Of a stretch of 64,000 nt of DNA, positions 54,998 to 62,386 are shown piece after piece. Source of the stretch: Paenibacillus sp. 1011MAR3C5. GTDB taxonomy: Bacteria; Bacillota; Bacilli; Paenibacillales; Paenibacillaceae. Positions within the stretch are counted from its first letter, which is position 1. Each line of letters opens with the position of its first letter. The notes under the pieces are model-generated. The model was not told where the DNA came from. It saw only the letters and a list, made by a program, of their open reading frames with translations, and searched no databases. Location of the stretch: positions 372,001 to 436,000 of the forward strand of contig NZ_QZCF01000002.1 of NCBI RefSeq assembly GCF_003591485.1, written 5' to 3'. The position numbers and the translations under genes were made by a program.

Positions 54998-55101
54998 GAA
55001 GTAAGTTTTGCTTCGCAAAACTAAGCTAATGCTTACGAAGTAAGTTTTGCTCCGCAAAACTAAGCTAATGCTTACGAAGTAAGTTTTGCTTCGCAAAACT
55101 T
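54998..55101 (+). repeat. 39-bp tandem-repeat array between spoIIIAE and spoIIIAF
   Basis: Two full 39-bp units (54998-55036 and 55037-55075, one base different) and a 26-bp partial third unit (55076-55101) fill most of the gap. Each unit contains GTTTTGC-TTC(or TCC)-GCAAAAC, a seven-base hairpin, and CTTAC-GAA-GTAAG. The partial last unit ends in CAAAACTT and runs directly into TTAGGAGG, the ribosome site of spoIIIAF. The array is related to the one before spoIIIAH. Confidence 0.95.
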
Positions 55102-55119
55102 TTAGGAGGTGAGCTAAAT

Positions 55120-55851
55120 GTGATCGGTTGGTTGAGCGACTGGCTGAGGGATATCATTGCGGTCATCTTGCTAGCCGTTCTTGTAGAGCTGCTGCTTCCT
55201 AATAAGTCAATGCAAAGGTATGCCAGACTCGTTATCGGATTGTTTATCCTGCTGACTATTTTATCGCCTATCTTGCGGCTGCTGCAGACGGATATGACCA
55301 GCAGGCTGGACGCCGGAATGGAACTTTGGAATGAAAGGTCCATAAGCAAGCAAGTAAAGATGCCAAGTTTGGAGGAAATTCAGCGACGCGCGGACGACAT
55401 TCAAACCAAACGGCATGAAGAGGCTGCCCGCCTGACCGCAGCGACGCTGGAAGAAGCAATGGGGCAAGCAATCACAAGCGAGACGGGGGCAATGGTTGAG
55501 CGAGTAATCGTCACCCTGGCCTGGAACGATCGGCAAAAACAAAATGAAGCGCCGGAAATAGCAGCGGTCAAGGTAACGCTGAAGGGAAGCGCCGGTTCCG
55601 AAAATTCGGAGTCTGGGAAGGGGCAGAAGCAGATTGAGATCGAGGCAGTTGCGCCAGTGGATATAACGGTAGGAGACAATGCGAAAGGCAATAATGCAGA
55701 CCCTGCCGAAAAAAATGGCTATATCTCGCCCAATAAGAAGGAAATGACGGCTGTGCAAAACGTATTGTCGCGGGGCTGGGGTGTCAGAGCTGAAAAGGTC
55801 GATGTCCGTGTAAGGTCAAGCGGCGGTTCAACTGCCAAGTCATATAAATAG
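55120..55851 (+). CDS. spoIIIAF: Stage III sporulation protein AF
   Basis: SpoIIIAF has two N-terminal membrane segments (residues 3-25 and 36-54, with WLSDWLRDIIAVILLAVLVE) and a periplasm-facing ring-building domain. The 243-residue product starts with GTG 55120, with AGGAGGTGAG upstream. The C-terminal half has a VIVTLAWNDRQ strand and a linker of low complexity (about 150-200). It is longer than most SpoIIIAF because of that linker. The repeat array sits just upstream. Confidence 0.93.
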   Translation: MIGWLSDWLRDIIAVILLAVLVELLLPNKSMQRYARLVIGLFILLTILSPILRLLQTDMTSRLDAGMELWNERSISKQVKMPSLEEIQRRADDIQTKRHEEAARLTAATLEEAMGQAITSETGAMVERVIVTLAWNDRQKQNEAPEIAAVKVTLKGSAGSENSESGKGQKQIEIEAVAPVDITVGDNAKGNNADPAEKNGYISPNKKEMTAVQNVLSRGWGVRAEKVDVRVRSSGGSTAKSYK

Positions 55852-55872
55852 ACGGAGAAAGGGGGAGCCGAA

Positions 55873-56502
55873 ATGGCGAAATGGCTGGAAGGTTTGGAAT
55901 CGGCGGTAGGCGGCGGACCTGGCGGGCCGAAGCGCGTTCGGACGCTTAGGATCTTGCTCATCATTGGCGGGATTGGAGCTGCTCTGATGCTGTTCAATTC
56001 ATTTTTGCCCTTTAAGGATGTAGCGCCTTCCGCCCAGGATCCGAATCCTCCGCCAGAAGCTTCGGAAGCTTGGAACCGCAGCGCTGCTCCGGGCTCTCCC
56101 TTTGAATTGGTCGAAGGCACGCTGGAGACTCGTCTCAAAGAAATACTGGAGAAGATTGTTGGAGTCGGATCTATTGATGTGATGGTTACGGTGGATTCAA
56201 CGGAAGAGATTGTCGTCGAGAGGCACAAGACAGAAAGTCAGTCGATTACCGATGAGAATGATCGGAACGGGGGGGTGAGGCATATTACGTCGATCAGCAA
56301 GGATGGTCAAGTCGTCTTATATGAAGTATCCGGTGAGCAAAAACCGATCATTACCAAAACGATTAATCCCCGAATACGAGGTGTTCTAATCGTAGCCAAA
56401 GGGGCGGAGAACGCAACGGTCAGACGCCTCATAACGAGCGCAGTTGAAAAGGGACTTAGCGTCCCGGTTAACCGCATCTCAGTTGTGCCGAGCAAGCAAT
56501 AG
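55873..56502 (+). CDS. spoIIIAG: Stage III sporulation protein AG
   Basis: SpoIIIAG forms a large ring in the intermembrane space of the forespore. The 209-residue product has one N-terminal membrane anchor (residues 25-47, LRILLIIGGIGAALMLFNSF) and a ring-building motif with beta insert (LKEILEKIVGVGSIDVMVTV, IVVERHKTES, VVLYEVSG, PRIRGVLIVAKGAENATVRR). AGAAAGGGGGAG precedes the ATG. It is followed by the 64-bp repeat array. Confidence 0.96.
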   Translation: MAKWLEGLESAVGGGPGGPKRVRTLRILLIIGGIGAALMLFNSFLPFKDVAPSAQDPNPPPEASEAWNRSAAPGSPFELVEGTLETRLKEILEKIVGVGSIDVMVTVDSTEEIVVERHKTESQSITDENDRNGGVRHITSISKDGQVVLYEVSGEQKPIITKTINPRIRGVLIVAKGAENATVRRLITSAVEKGLSVPVNRISVVPSKQ

Positions 56503-56512
56503 GCGAAGGGCT

Positions 56513-56723
56513 GATTACAACCACAAAACTTAGCCTATGCTTACGAAGCAAGTTTTGCTCCATTCAGCTAGCCGCTGAATACAACCACAAAACTTAGTTC
56601 ATGCTTACGAAGCAAGTTTTGCTCCATTCAACTAAACGTTGATTACAACCACAAAACTTAGCCTATGCTTACGAAGCAAGTTTTGCTCCAATCAACTAAA
56701 CGTTGATTACAACCACAAAACTT
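56513..56723 (+). repeat. 64-bp tandem-repeat array between spoIIIAG and spoIIIAH
   Basis: Three full 64-bp units start at 56513, 56577 and 56641, and a 19-bp partial unit starts at 56705. Each unit has CAAAACTT...AAGTTTTG arms around AGCCTATGCTTACGAAGC and a second hairpin. That second hairpin is ATTCAGC/GCTGAAT in the first unit and AATCAAC/GTTGATT in the third, so the paired arms changed together. The partial last unit stops at CAAAACTT and is followed by TTTAGGAGG, the ribosome site of spoIIIAH. Confidence 0.97.
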
Positions 56724-56740
56724 TTTAGGAGGAATCATTA

Positions 56741-57355
56741 ATGAATACCAAAAGACAAACGATTTGGCTTGTGTCCATGCTCAGCTTGATGGTTGTGCTC
56801 TCTGCATACTACTTGTTCACGCAGGATCTGAACGATGCCGACAAGCTGTCGTCGGAGAAGCCGGGCGAGAATGTGACGGAAGTGGCCGGCAGCGATAAAG
56901 GCCAGTTTGTAGTGGATGAGGTGCAGCAAGGCGAGTCGGACGGCATGAGCCTGGCCAACCAAAAGATTCTCGAGCAAATCGAGCGCGAAGGCTATGCCCA
57001 AGGCAGCATCTTCAGCGATTTGCTAATGAAGAGAGAGCAGCAATATAGCGAGGAAGAAAACCGCATTATGACCGTTCTTGCCGATGTGAGCAACATTAGT
57101 ACGGAAGATTCCGCGGCAGCGGCAGCTGAGCTTGCGCAGCTTGAAGAGAAAAACTCCCGTATTACAGCGCTGGAGTCGGAGCTGATGAAGCAATATGAGA
57201 TCGCCCTGGTCTCGCAAGAAAATGACCGTTATAAAGTCGTTGTCACCAGCGAGAAGCTGGAGAAGAAGGAAGCAGCCAGCATCATCGACCAGGTAATGAC
57301 CGTGATGGAAGTCAGCCCGAACCAAGTATCCGTGCAATATGTGCCGGAGCCATAA
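56741..57355 (+). CDS. spoIIIAH: Stage III sporulation protein AH
   Basis: SpoIIIAH is the mother-cell membrane protein whose extracellular domain binds forespore SpoIIQ. The 204-residue product has one N-terminal membrane segment (residues 8-27, TIWLVSMLSLMVVLSAYYLF) and a ring-building, YscJ/FliF-like domain at the C-terminus (NDRYKVVVTSEKLEKKEAAS, then IIDQVMTVMEVSPNQVSVQY). A long linker (about 40-100) is acidic and helical. AGGAGG sits nine bases upstream, directly after the repeat array. A strong terminator follows. Confidence 0.96.
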   Translation: MNTKRQTIWLVSMLSLMVVLSAYYLFTQDLNDADKLSSEKPGENVTEVAGSDKGQFVVDEVQQGESDGMSLANQKILEQIEREGYAQGSIFSDLLMKREQQYSEEENRIMTVLADVSNISTEDSAAAAAELAQLEEKNSRITALESELMKQYEIALVSQENDRYKVVVTSEKLEKKEAASIIDQVMTVMEVSPNQVSVQYVPEP

Positions 57356-57382
57356 CATTCGGCGCGGCAGCCAGGCAGCAAG

Positions 57383-57427
57383 CTCCGTTCGCCTTCGGCT
57401 ATAGCCGAAGGCGAACGGAGTTTTTTT
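57383..57427 (+). terminator. Rho-independent terminator after spoIIIAH
   Basis: CTCCGTTCGCCTTCGGCT pairs perfectly with AGCCGAAGGCGAACGGAG around a short loop and is followed by TTTTTTT. It ends the spoIIIA operon. Confidence 0.93.
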
Positions 57428-57486
57428 CGATAAGGGAGGAGCAAAACCGGCTTGTCCAAAAAATGATTCGTGTTCACGCCTTTTTA

Positions 57487-57495
57487 TGGTATAAT
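57487..57495 (+). promoter_or_regulatory. Extended -10 promoter of accBC
   Basis: TGGTATAAT at 57487-57495 carries the TGN extended element. A -35 (TTCGTG near 57467) is poor. It lies about 38 bases before accB. Confidence 0.6.
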
Positions 57496-57532
57496 ACTAA
57501 ACGTTATGTGAAGAAGAGGAGTGATTACGTTC

Positions 57533-58033
57533 ATGTTCAAGTTGAGCGAGATTAAAGAATTGATCAAGCTGGTCGATCAAACATCCGTTCAGGAGCTAGA
57601 AATTGAAAACGAAGGCGCGCGTCTGCACATCCGTAAACCAGGCAAAACTGAAGTGGTGAATGTGCAAGCGGCTCCAATTACGCATACATATTCACAGCCT
57701 GCTGTAGCGGTAGCTCCGCCGCAGCCAGCCGCTTCGCCTGATGTTCAGCCGGCGGCTGCGGAATCCGCATCTGCCAAGGCACCAGCGGTGGACCTTCACC
57801 AAATCGTATCGCCGATGGTCGGCACGTTCTACAGTGCGCCGTCTCCGGATGCAGATTCATTCGTGAAAACAGGCGACCGCGTCCACGAGAAGTCGGTCGT
57901 ATGTATTCTTGAAGCGATGAAGCTGATGAATGAACTGGAAGCCGAAGTGAATGGCGAGATCGTGGAAGTTCTGGTTTCCAACGGTCAGTTGGTGGAGTAC
58001 GGCCAGCCGCTGTTCCTGGTGAAAGCGGACTAA
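57533..58033 (+). CDS. accB: Biotin carboxyl carrier protein of acetyl-CoA carboxylase
   Basis: AccB carries the biotin shuttled between AccC and AccAD in fatty acid synthesis. The 166-residue product has the N-terminal FKLSEIKELIKLVDQTSVQE block, a Pro/Ala-rich linker (about 50-85) and a C-terminal biotinyl domain with the EAMKLMNE motif (biotin on the Lys near residue 131). ATG 57533 is chosen with GAGGAG eleven bases upstream; GTG 57521 is an alternative. It is 45 bp from accC. Confidence 0.96.
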   Translation: MFKLSEIKELIKLVDQTSVQELEIENEGARLHIRKPGKTEVVNVQAAPITHTYSQPAVAVAPPQPAASPDVQPAAAESASAKAPAVDLHQIVSPMVGTFYSAPSPDADSFVKTGDRVHEKSVVCILEAMKLMNELEAEVNGEIVEVLVSNGQLVEYGQPLFLVKAD

Positions 58034-58078
58034 CGAATGCCCAGGTAAGGGTAACTGACGTCTGAAAGGGGTTCCTAC

Positions 58079-59452
58079 GTGAAATTCCAAAAAATATTAA
58101 TCGCGAACCGCGGAGAAATCGCGGTACGGATCATTCGCGCCTGCCGGGAGCTGGGGATCAGCACGGTGGCGGTATATTCGGAGTCGGACCGCGATTCGCT
58201 TCATGTCCGCCTTGCGGATGAGGCTTATTGCATCGGCCCAACTCCATCGAAGGACAGCTATTTGAACTTAACGAACATTATGAGTGTCGCTACGATTACG
58301 GAATGCGACGCGATTCATCCCGGCTACGGCTTTTTGGCCGAGAATGCCGACTTTGCAGAGATTTGCGAGTCGTGCAATATTACGTTTATCGGTCCTTCGC
58401 CTGAAGCGATCAGCAAGATGGGCGACAAGGCTGTTGCCAAGCTGACGATGAAGACAGCGAATGTGCCTATCATCCCTGGTTCCGACGGCTTGATCGAAAG
58501 CATGGACGAGGCGATCGAGGTTGCCCGCGAGATCGGTTATCCGGTCATTATCAAGGCGACTGCAGGCGGCGGAGGCAAAGGCATCCGTATTGCCGAAGAC
58601 GAAGAAACGCTTATTAGCCAAATTACAACGGCTCAGCAGGAAGCTCAGAAGGCATTCGGCAACGCTGGTGTATATCTGGAGAAATATTTGACCGGCATGA
58701 AGCATGTCGAGATTCAGATTATGGCGGACAAGCATGGCAATGCCGTGCATCTGTTCGAGCGGGATTGCTCCGTGCAGCGCAGACGCCAGAAGCTGGTCGA
58801 AGAAGCGCCGTGTCCTGTTCTTTCACCTGAGCTGAGAGAAGCAATGGGTCAAGCGGCGGTGCGTGCCGCGCTTGCGGTGCAATATTCGGGTGCAGGCACG
58901 CTGGAGTTCTTGCTAGGACCTGACGACAACTTCTACTTTATGGAGATGAATACACGCATTCAGGTTGAGCATCCTGTTACGGAGATGATTACGAACGTCG
59001 ACCTGATCAAAGAAATGATCAGCGTTGCGGAAGGCAATCCGCTATCGTTCCGACAGGAAGATCTGAGCATTAATGGTTGGTCTATCGAATGTCGGATCAA
59101 TGCCGAGGATTCCGAGCGGAACTTCATGCCTTCGGCAGGCAACATTCCGTTCTACTTGCCGCCGGGAGGCGCAGGCGTTCGGGTTGACAGTGCGGTATAT
59201 CCGGGCTATACGATTTCTCCGCATTACGACTCCATGATCGCTAAGCTGATTGTGTGGGGCGCGACGCGTGAGGAGGCAATTGCCCGCATGAAGAGGGCGC
59301 TGTCCGAATTTGCGATCGAGGGTATCCGGACCACGATCCCATTCCACTTGAAGCTGCTGAATCATCCTACATTTGTAAAGGGCGACTTCGATATCAAGTT
59401 CCTGGAGGAGCATGATATTAACGCTCCGGCAGCGGTTGCGGGCGTCGAGTAA
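58079..59452 (+). CDS. accC: Biotin carboxylase subunit of acetyl-CoA carboxylase
   Basis: AccC carboxylates biotin with bicarbonate and ATP. The 457-residue protein has the N-terminal [20 protein letters not shown] block, an ATP-grasp domain with [13 protein letters not shown] near 160-172 and [20 protein letters not shown] near 225-245, and the C-terminal biotin carboxylase domain. Active-site [13 protein letters not shown] is near 288-300. The start is GTG, with GAAAGGGG upstream. It lies in one unit with accB. Confidence 0.98.
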   Translation: MKFQKILIANRGEIAVRIIRACRELGISTVAVYSESDRDSLHVRLADEAYCIGPTPSKDSYLNLTNIMSVATITECDAIHPGYGFLAENADFAEICESCNITFIGPSPEAISKMGDKAVAKLTMKTANVPIIPGSDGLIESMDEAIEVAREIGYPVIIKATAGGGGKGIRIAEDEETLISQITTAQQEAQKAFGNAGVYLEKYLTGMKHVEIQIMADKHGNAVHLFERDCSVQRRRQKLVEEAPCPVLSPELREAMGQAAVRAALAVQYSGAGTLEFLLGPDDNFYFMEMNTRIQVEHPVTEMITNVDLIKEMISVAEGNPLSFRQEDLSINGWSIECRINAEDSERNFMPSAGNIPFYLPPGGAGVRVDSAVYPGYTISPHYDSMIAKLIVWGATREEAIARMKRALSEFAIEGIRTTIPFHLKLLNHPTFVKGDFDIKFLEEHDINAPAAVAGVE

Positions 59453-59468
59453 TACCAGTCCAAATCGT

Positions 59469-59497
59469 TTGTCATAAATCAGGCTGAATGTTATAGT
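59469..59497 (+). promoter_or_regulatory. Sigma-A promoter of the Asp23/Gls24 gene
   Basis: TTGTCA (59469-59474) and TATAGT (59492-59497) are spaced by 17 bp, just after accC. It gives the yqhY gene a promoter of its own. Confidence 0.7.
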
Positions 59498-59569
59498 ATA
59501 GAAATAAGATGCGGATCACAGCTTGGCCTTGGGCTAGGCTACGCAACATTAGGGAGGTGTACAACGAAC

Positions 59570-59974
59570 ATGAGTACGATAGCTGAATTTGAGAAAACAG
59601 ACATCGGTACGATTCAGATTGCACCTGAAGTTATTGAGGTTATTGCTGGTCTCGCGACGATTGAAGTCGAAGGTGTGGCAGGGATGAGCGGCGGATTCGC
59701 AGGCGGTATTGCGGAGCTGTTGGGCCGCAAGAACTTGTCAAAGGGCGTTAAAGTCGAAGTCGGTCAAAGAGAAGCGGCTGTAGATGTCTCCATCATTATT
59801 CAATACGGAAACAAAATTCCGGAGATTGCTTCCGAGATTCAACAAAACGTGAAGCGTTCTATCGAGATGATGACCGGTCTTCATGTCGTAGAAGTGAACG
59901 TTCATATTCATGACGTTTATTTCAAACCAGCAGAGAAGCTGGAGGATGACGATTCCCAGCTGCGCGTAAAATAA
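59570..59974 (+). CDS. yqhY: Asp23/Gls24 family protein (YqhY)
   Basis: This 134-residue alkaline-shock-type protein is found after accBC in Bacillales; YqhY has been linked to acetyl-CoA carboxylase control in Bacillus. It has the Asp23 pattern: IQIAPEVIEVIAGLATIEVE near 16-35, VGQREAAVDVSIIIQYGNKI near 65-84, and MTGLHVVEVNVHIHDVYF near 100-117. AGGGAGGTG precedes the ATG. A terminator separates it from amaP. It has no membrane segment of its own. Confidence 0.93.
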   Translation: MSTIAEFEKTDIGTIQIAPEVIEVIAGLATIEVEGVAGMSGGFAGGIAELLGRKNLSKGVKVEVGQREAAVDVSIIIQYGNKIPEIASEIQQNVKRSIEMMTGLHVVEVNVHIHDVYFKPAEKLEDDDSQLRVK

Positions 59975-60001
59975 AGATCAATATCAAGCTTTAATTCGTA
60001 C

Positions 60002-60045
60002 AACCCCCTCGTGATTGGGCATGGCGCTCGGCGCAAGGGGGTTTT
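60002..60045 (+). terminator. Rho-independent terminator after yqhY
   Basis: AACCCCCT pairs with AGGGGGTT across a 24-base loop region containing smaller pairings, followed by TTTTC. Confidence 0.75.
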
Positions 60046-60074
60046 CATTCGGTCCCCCGGGAGGTTTGGCTGAC

Positions 60075-60632
60075 TTGATAAAAGTTGTGGACAAGCTACT
60101 ATTGTTTTTGTACAGCATCGTCATCGGAGCCGTGTCGGTATTTATGGCGAGCTTGGCCTTTGGCTGGATTTCTCGCGAGTTGTTATCTGATATGCTTACC
60201 GACTTCTACCGGTATGATTCTGTATCCATCACCATTGGCGTAATTGGCGTTATTCTCTTCCTGCTCAGCCTGCGCTTCTTTTTTGTCTCGTTGGCAAGAG
60301 GCTCCGCTTCCTCGCAATCCATTGATCAGAGAACGGAATTCGGCGATATTCGGATTTCGATCGAGACCATTGAAAACTTATCGCTGAAAGCTGCTTCCAA
60401 GCAGCGCGGTGTCAAGGATTTGCGCGCACGCGTACGTGCTTCAGATGCGGGACTGGAGATCGTGCTCAGAGCTGTTGTAGACGGCGAGCATTCCATTCCG
60501 ACATTGACGGAAGACATTCAACGTGCGGTCAAAACGCATATTGAAGACATTACGGGAATTCCGGTTATAAATGTCGCTGTGTTTGTCGCAAACGTGATTC
60601 AGGCGAATACATTCAAGAGCCGCGTAGAATAG
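60075..60632 (+). CDS. amaP: Alkaline shock response membrane anchor protein AmaP
   Basis: AmaP anchors Asp23 family proteins to the membrane. The 185-residue product has two hydrophobic segments (residues 6-30 LLLFLYSIVIGAVSVFMASL, and 52-75 ITIGVIGVILFLLSLRFFF). The C-terminal part is an Asp23-like domain (about 90-185, GDIRISIETIENLSLKAASK). TTG 60075 is chosen with GGGAGGT upstream; the longer frame begins inside the terminator. It is followed 13 bp later by a DUF2273 gene. Confidence 0.9.
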   Translation: MIKVVDKLLLFLYSIVIGAVSVFMASLAFGWISRELLSDMLTDFYRYDSVSITIGVIGVILFLLSLRFFFVSLARGSASSQSIDQRTEFGDIRISIETIENLSLKAASKQRGVKDLRARVRASDAGLEIVLRAVVDGEHSIPTLTEDIQRAVKTHIEDITGIPVINVAVFVANVIQANTFKSRVE

Positions 60633-60645
60633 AGGTGACGTACCG

Positions 60646-60876
60646 ATGTGGAGGGATTTTTGGGGAATCTACTGGAAACGTTTGATCGGCGCGGCAGTCG
60701 GTTTGTTTTTCGGTATTGTCTATTTAGCATTCGGTTTTTGGGATATGCTTTTTGTAGCGCTTCTTGTATTTGTCGGTTATTGGTTTGGCAAACAGAAAGA
60801 GCTATCGGACGGTCCGGCTATTCCTTGGCAGCGATTATGGTACGCGCTGCTTGAGCGATTCCGCCCGTTTCGTTAA
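60646..60876 (+). CDS. DUF2273 family small membrane protein
   Basis: This 76-residue protein has two hydrophobic stretches joined by a short turn (residues 13-28 and 33-48, KRLIGAAVGLFFGIVYLAFG and LFVALLVFVGYWFGKQKE). DUF2273 proteins occur together with AmaP and Asp23 genes, as here. GAGGTGACG precedes the ATG. It likely works with AmaP in envelope stress. The gene is followed by a 113-bp gap holding a strong hairpin. Confidence 0.9.
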   Translation: MWRDFWGIYWKRLIGAAVGLFFGIVYLAFGFWDMLFVALLVFVGYWFGKQKELSDGPAIPWQRLWYALLERFRPFR

Positions 60877-60882
60877 TTCTGT

Positions 60883-60951
60883 GGTCTCCTCCGTATTCCG
60901 GATTTCGGACAGCCGCTAATTCGGGGCAAGGAGGAGATCATAGTTTTTTAT
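60883..60951 (+). terminator. Hairpin with T-run upstream of nusB
   Basis: GGTCTCCTCC (60883-60892) pairs with GGAGGAGATC (60930-60939), one G-T pair, around a 37-base loop that contains a smaller hairpin. ATAGTTTTTT follows. It probably terminates the amaP-DUF2273 transcript, but the arm carrying GGAGGAG could also mask a ribosome site. Confidence 0.55.
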
Positions 60952-60989
60952 GCAAACTATATTTTGGCATGAACGGATGTGGAGGTCAC

Positions 60990-61433
60990 ATGAAACGTAG
61001 GTTGGCTAGGGAAATTGCGATTTCAAGCTTATATCAGATGGAAATGAACGAAGTGACGGCGGCTGAAGCCGTCGATATGCTGATGCAAGAGCTCCGCGAG
61101 GATAATGAGCTCGGCGCGGATCCGAAGGAAGCTGGAAGCACGGACGATTTCGCCCGTGAGCTGGTGCATGGTGTGTTGGAAAGAAAACAAGCAATCGATG
61201 GCATGCTGCAGCAATTTCTGACAGGCTGGCAAGTGGACAGGCTGTCCAGAGTAGACCGTCAAGTGTTGCGCCTCGCCTGCTACGAGATGGTATTCCGGAG
61301 CGATGTGCCGCCTAAAGCTGCCATTAATGAGGCGATTGAGCTGGCGAAGCATTTTGGCACCGATGAATCGGGCAAGTTCGTCAATGGCGTGCTCGGCAAG
61401 CTGCTGCAAGAAATCGATGAGTTGAAGGCATAG
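60990..61433 (+). CDS. nusB: Transcription antitermination factor NusB
   Basis: NusB, with NusE, binds boxA in rRNA leaders to form antitermination complexes. The 147-residue helical protein starts MKRRLAREIAISSLYQMEMN and has DRLSRVDRQVLRLACYEMVF near 92-111 and PPKAAINEAIELAKHFGTD near 117-135. ATG 60990 is chosen with GGAGGT six bases upstream. The C-terminal block KFVNGVLGKLLQEIDEL is typical. Confidence 0.96.
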   Translation: MKRRLAREIAISSLYQMEMNEVTAAEAVDMLMQELREDNELGADPKEAGSTDDFARELVHGVLERKQAIDGMLQQFLTGWQVDRLSRVDRQVLRLACYEMVFRSDVPPKAAINEAIELAKHFGTDESGKFVNGVLGKLLQEIDELKA

Positions 61434-61522
61434 ATGTTGAAGGCTTAGAGATGGGAGAGGCTTGCGGCAAACGGTAATTCATTCTATCAGACACGATAAA
61501 GATGAAGGGGACGATTTCAAGC

Positions 61523-62383
61523 ATGAGCGCTCAAATTATTGAAGGTAAAAAAGTTTCAGACCAAATGCGGATAGAGATGGTAGAAGAAGTTGCGGCTCTG
61601 AAAACTAAAAATGTCATTCCCGGACTTGCGGTCGTTCTCGTAGGAGATGACCCGGCATCCAAGGTTTATGTCGGTTCCAAAGAAAAGGCATGCCAGCAGC
61701 TTGGTATCTACTCCGAGGTACATCGCCTTGCGGCAGATACTTCGGAAGCTGAGCTATTGGGTCTTATTGATCGTCTGAACGGACAAGCGTCTATCAATGG
61801 AATCCTGGTGCAATTGCCTCTTCCCAAACATATTAATGAAAAAGCGATCATTGACGCAATTAGCGTAGAGAAAGATGTCGACGGATTCCATCCGGAGAGC
61901 GTCGGCAATTTGACAATTGGCGATGACAGCCTTCTTCCATGTACGCCTGCAGGCGTAATTGAGCTGATCAAGCGTAGCGGTGTGGACATCGCAGGCAAAC
62001 ACGCTGTTATCATCGGCCGGAGCAACATTGTAGGCAAGCCGGTAGCGATGCTGTTGCTGCGCGAGAATGCTACTGTGACAATCTGTCACTCTAGAACGGC
62101 GAACATGGAGGAGCTTGCGAAGCAAGCGGATATCCTGGTCGTAGCCATAGGCAAAGCGAAGGCGATTGACAGCCGTTACGTGAAGCCGGGCGCTGTAGTC
62201 ATCGATGTAGGAATCAATCGCCTGCCGGACGGCAAGCTGGCTGGAGATGTCGATTACAATGACTGTCTGGATCAAGCAGGTTATATTACGCCGGTTCCGG
62301 GCGGAGTAGGTCCGATGACCATTACGATGCTTATGAAGAACACGATTACGGCTGCAAAAAGGGCTAACGGAATCGAGGTGTAG
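61523..62383 (+). CDS. folD: Methylenetetrahydrofolate dehydrogenase / methenyltetrahydrofolate cyclohydrolase
   Basis: FolD interconverts 5,10-methylene- and 10-formyl-tetrahydrofolate, feeding purine and formyl-Met synthesis. The 286-residue protein has the catalytic block SKVYVGSKEKACQQLGI (about 45-61), VQLPLPKHI near 95, and the NADP site GRSNIVGKPVAMLL near 165-178. PVPGGVGPMTITMLM closes it. ATG 61523 is preferred; ATG 61502 is an alternative in frame. Only three bases separate it from xseA. Confidence 0.96.
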   Translation: MSAQIIEGKKVSDQMRIEMVEEVAALKTKNVIPGLAVVLVGDDPASKVYVGSKEKACQQLGIYSEVHRLAADTSEAELLGLIDRLNGQASINGILVQLPLPKHINEKAIIDAISVEKDVDGFHPESVGNLTIGDDSLLPCTPAGVIELIKRSGVDIAGKHAVIIGRSNIVGKPVAMLLLRENATVTICHSRTANMEELAKQADILVVAIGKAKAIDSRYVKPGAVVIDVGINRLPDGKLAGDVDYNDCLDQAGYITPVPGGVGPMTITMLMKNTITAAKRANGIEV

Positions 62384-62386
62384 ACA

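Noticed and set aside
56513..56723. CRISPR array
   Set aside because: The 64-bp units are nearly identical end to end with no unique spacers, and no cas gene is present.
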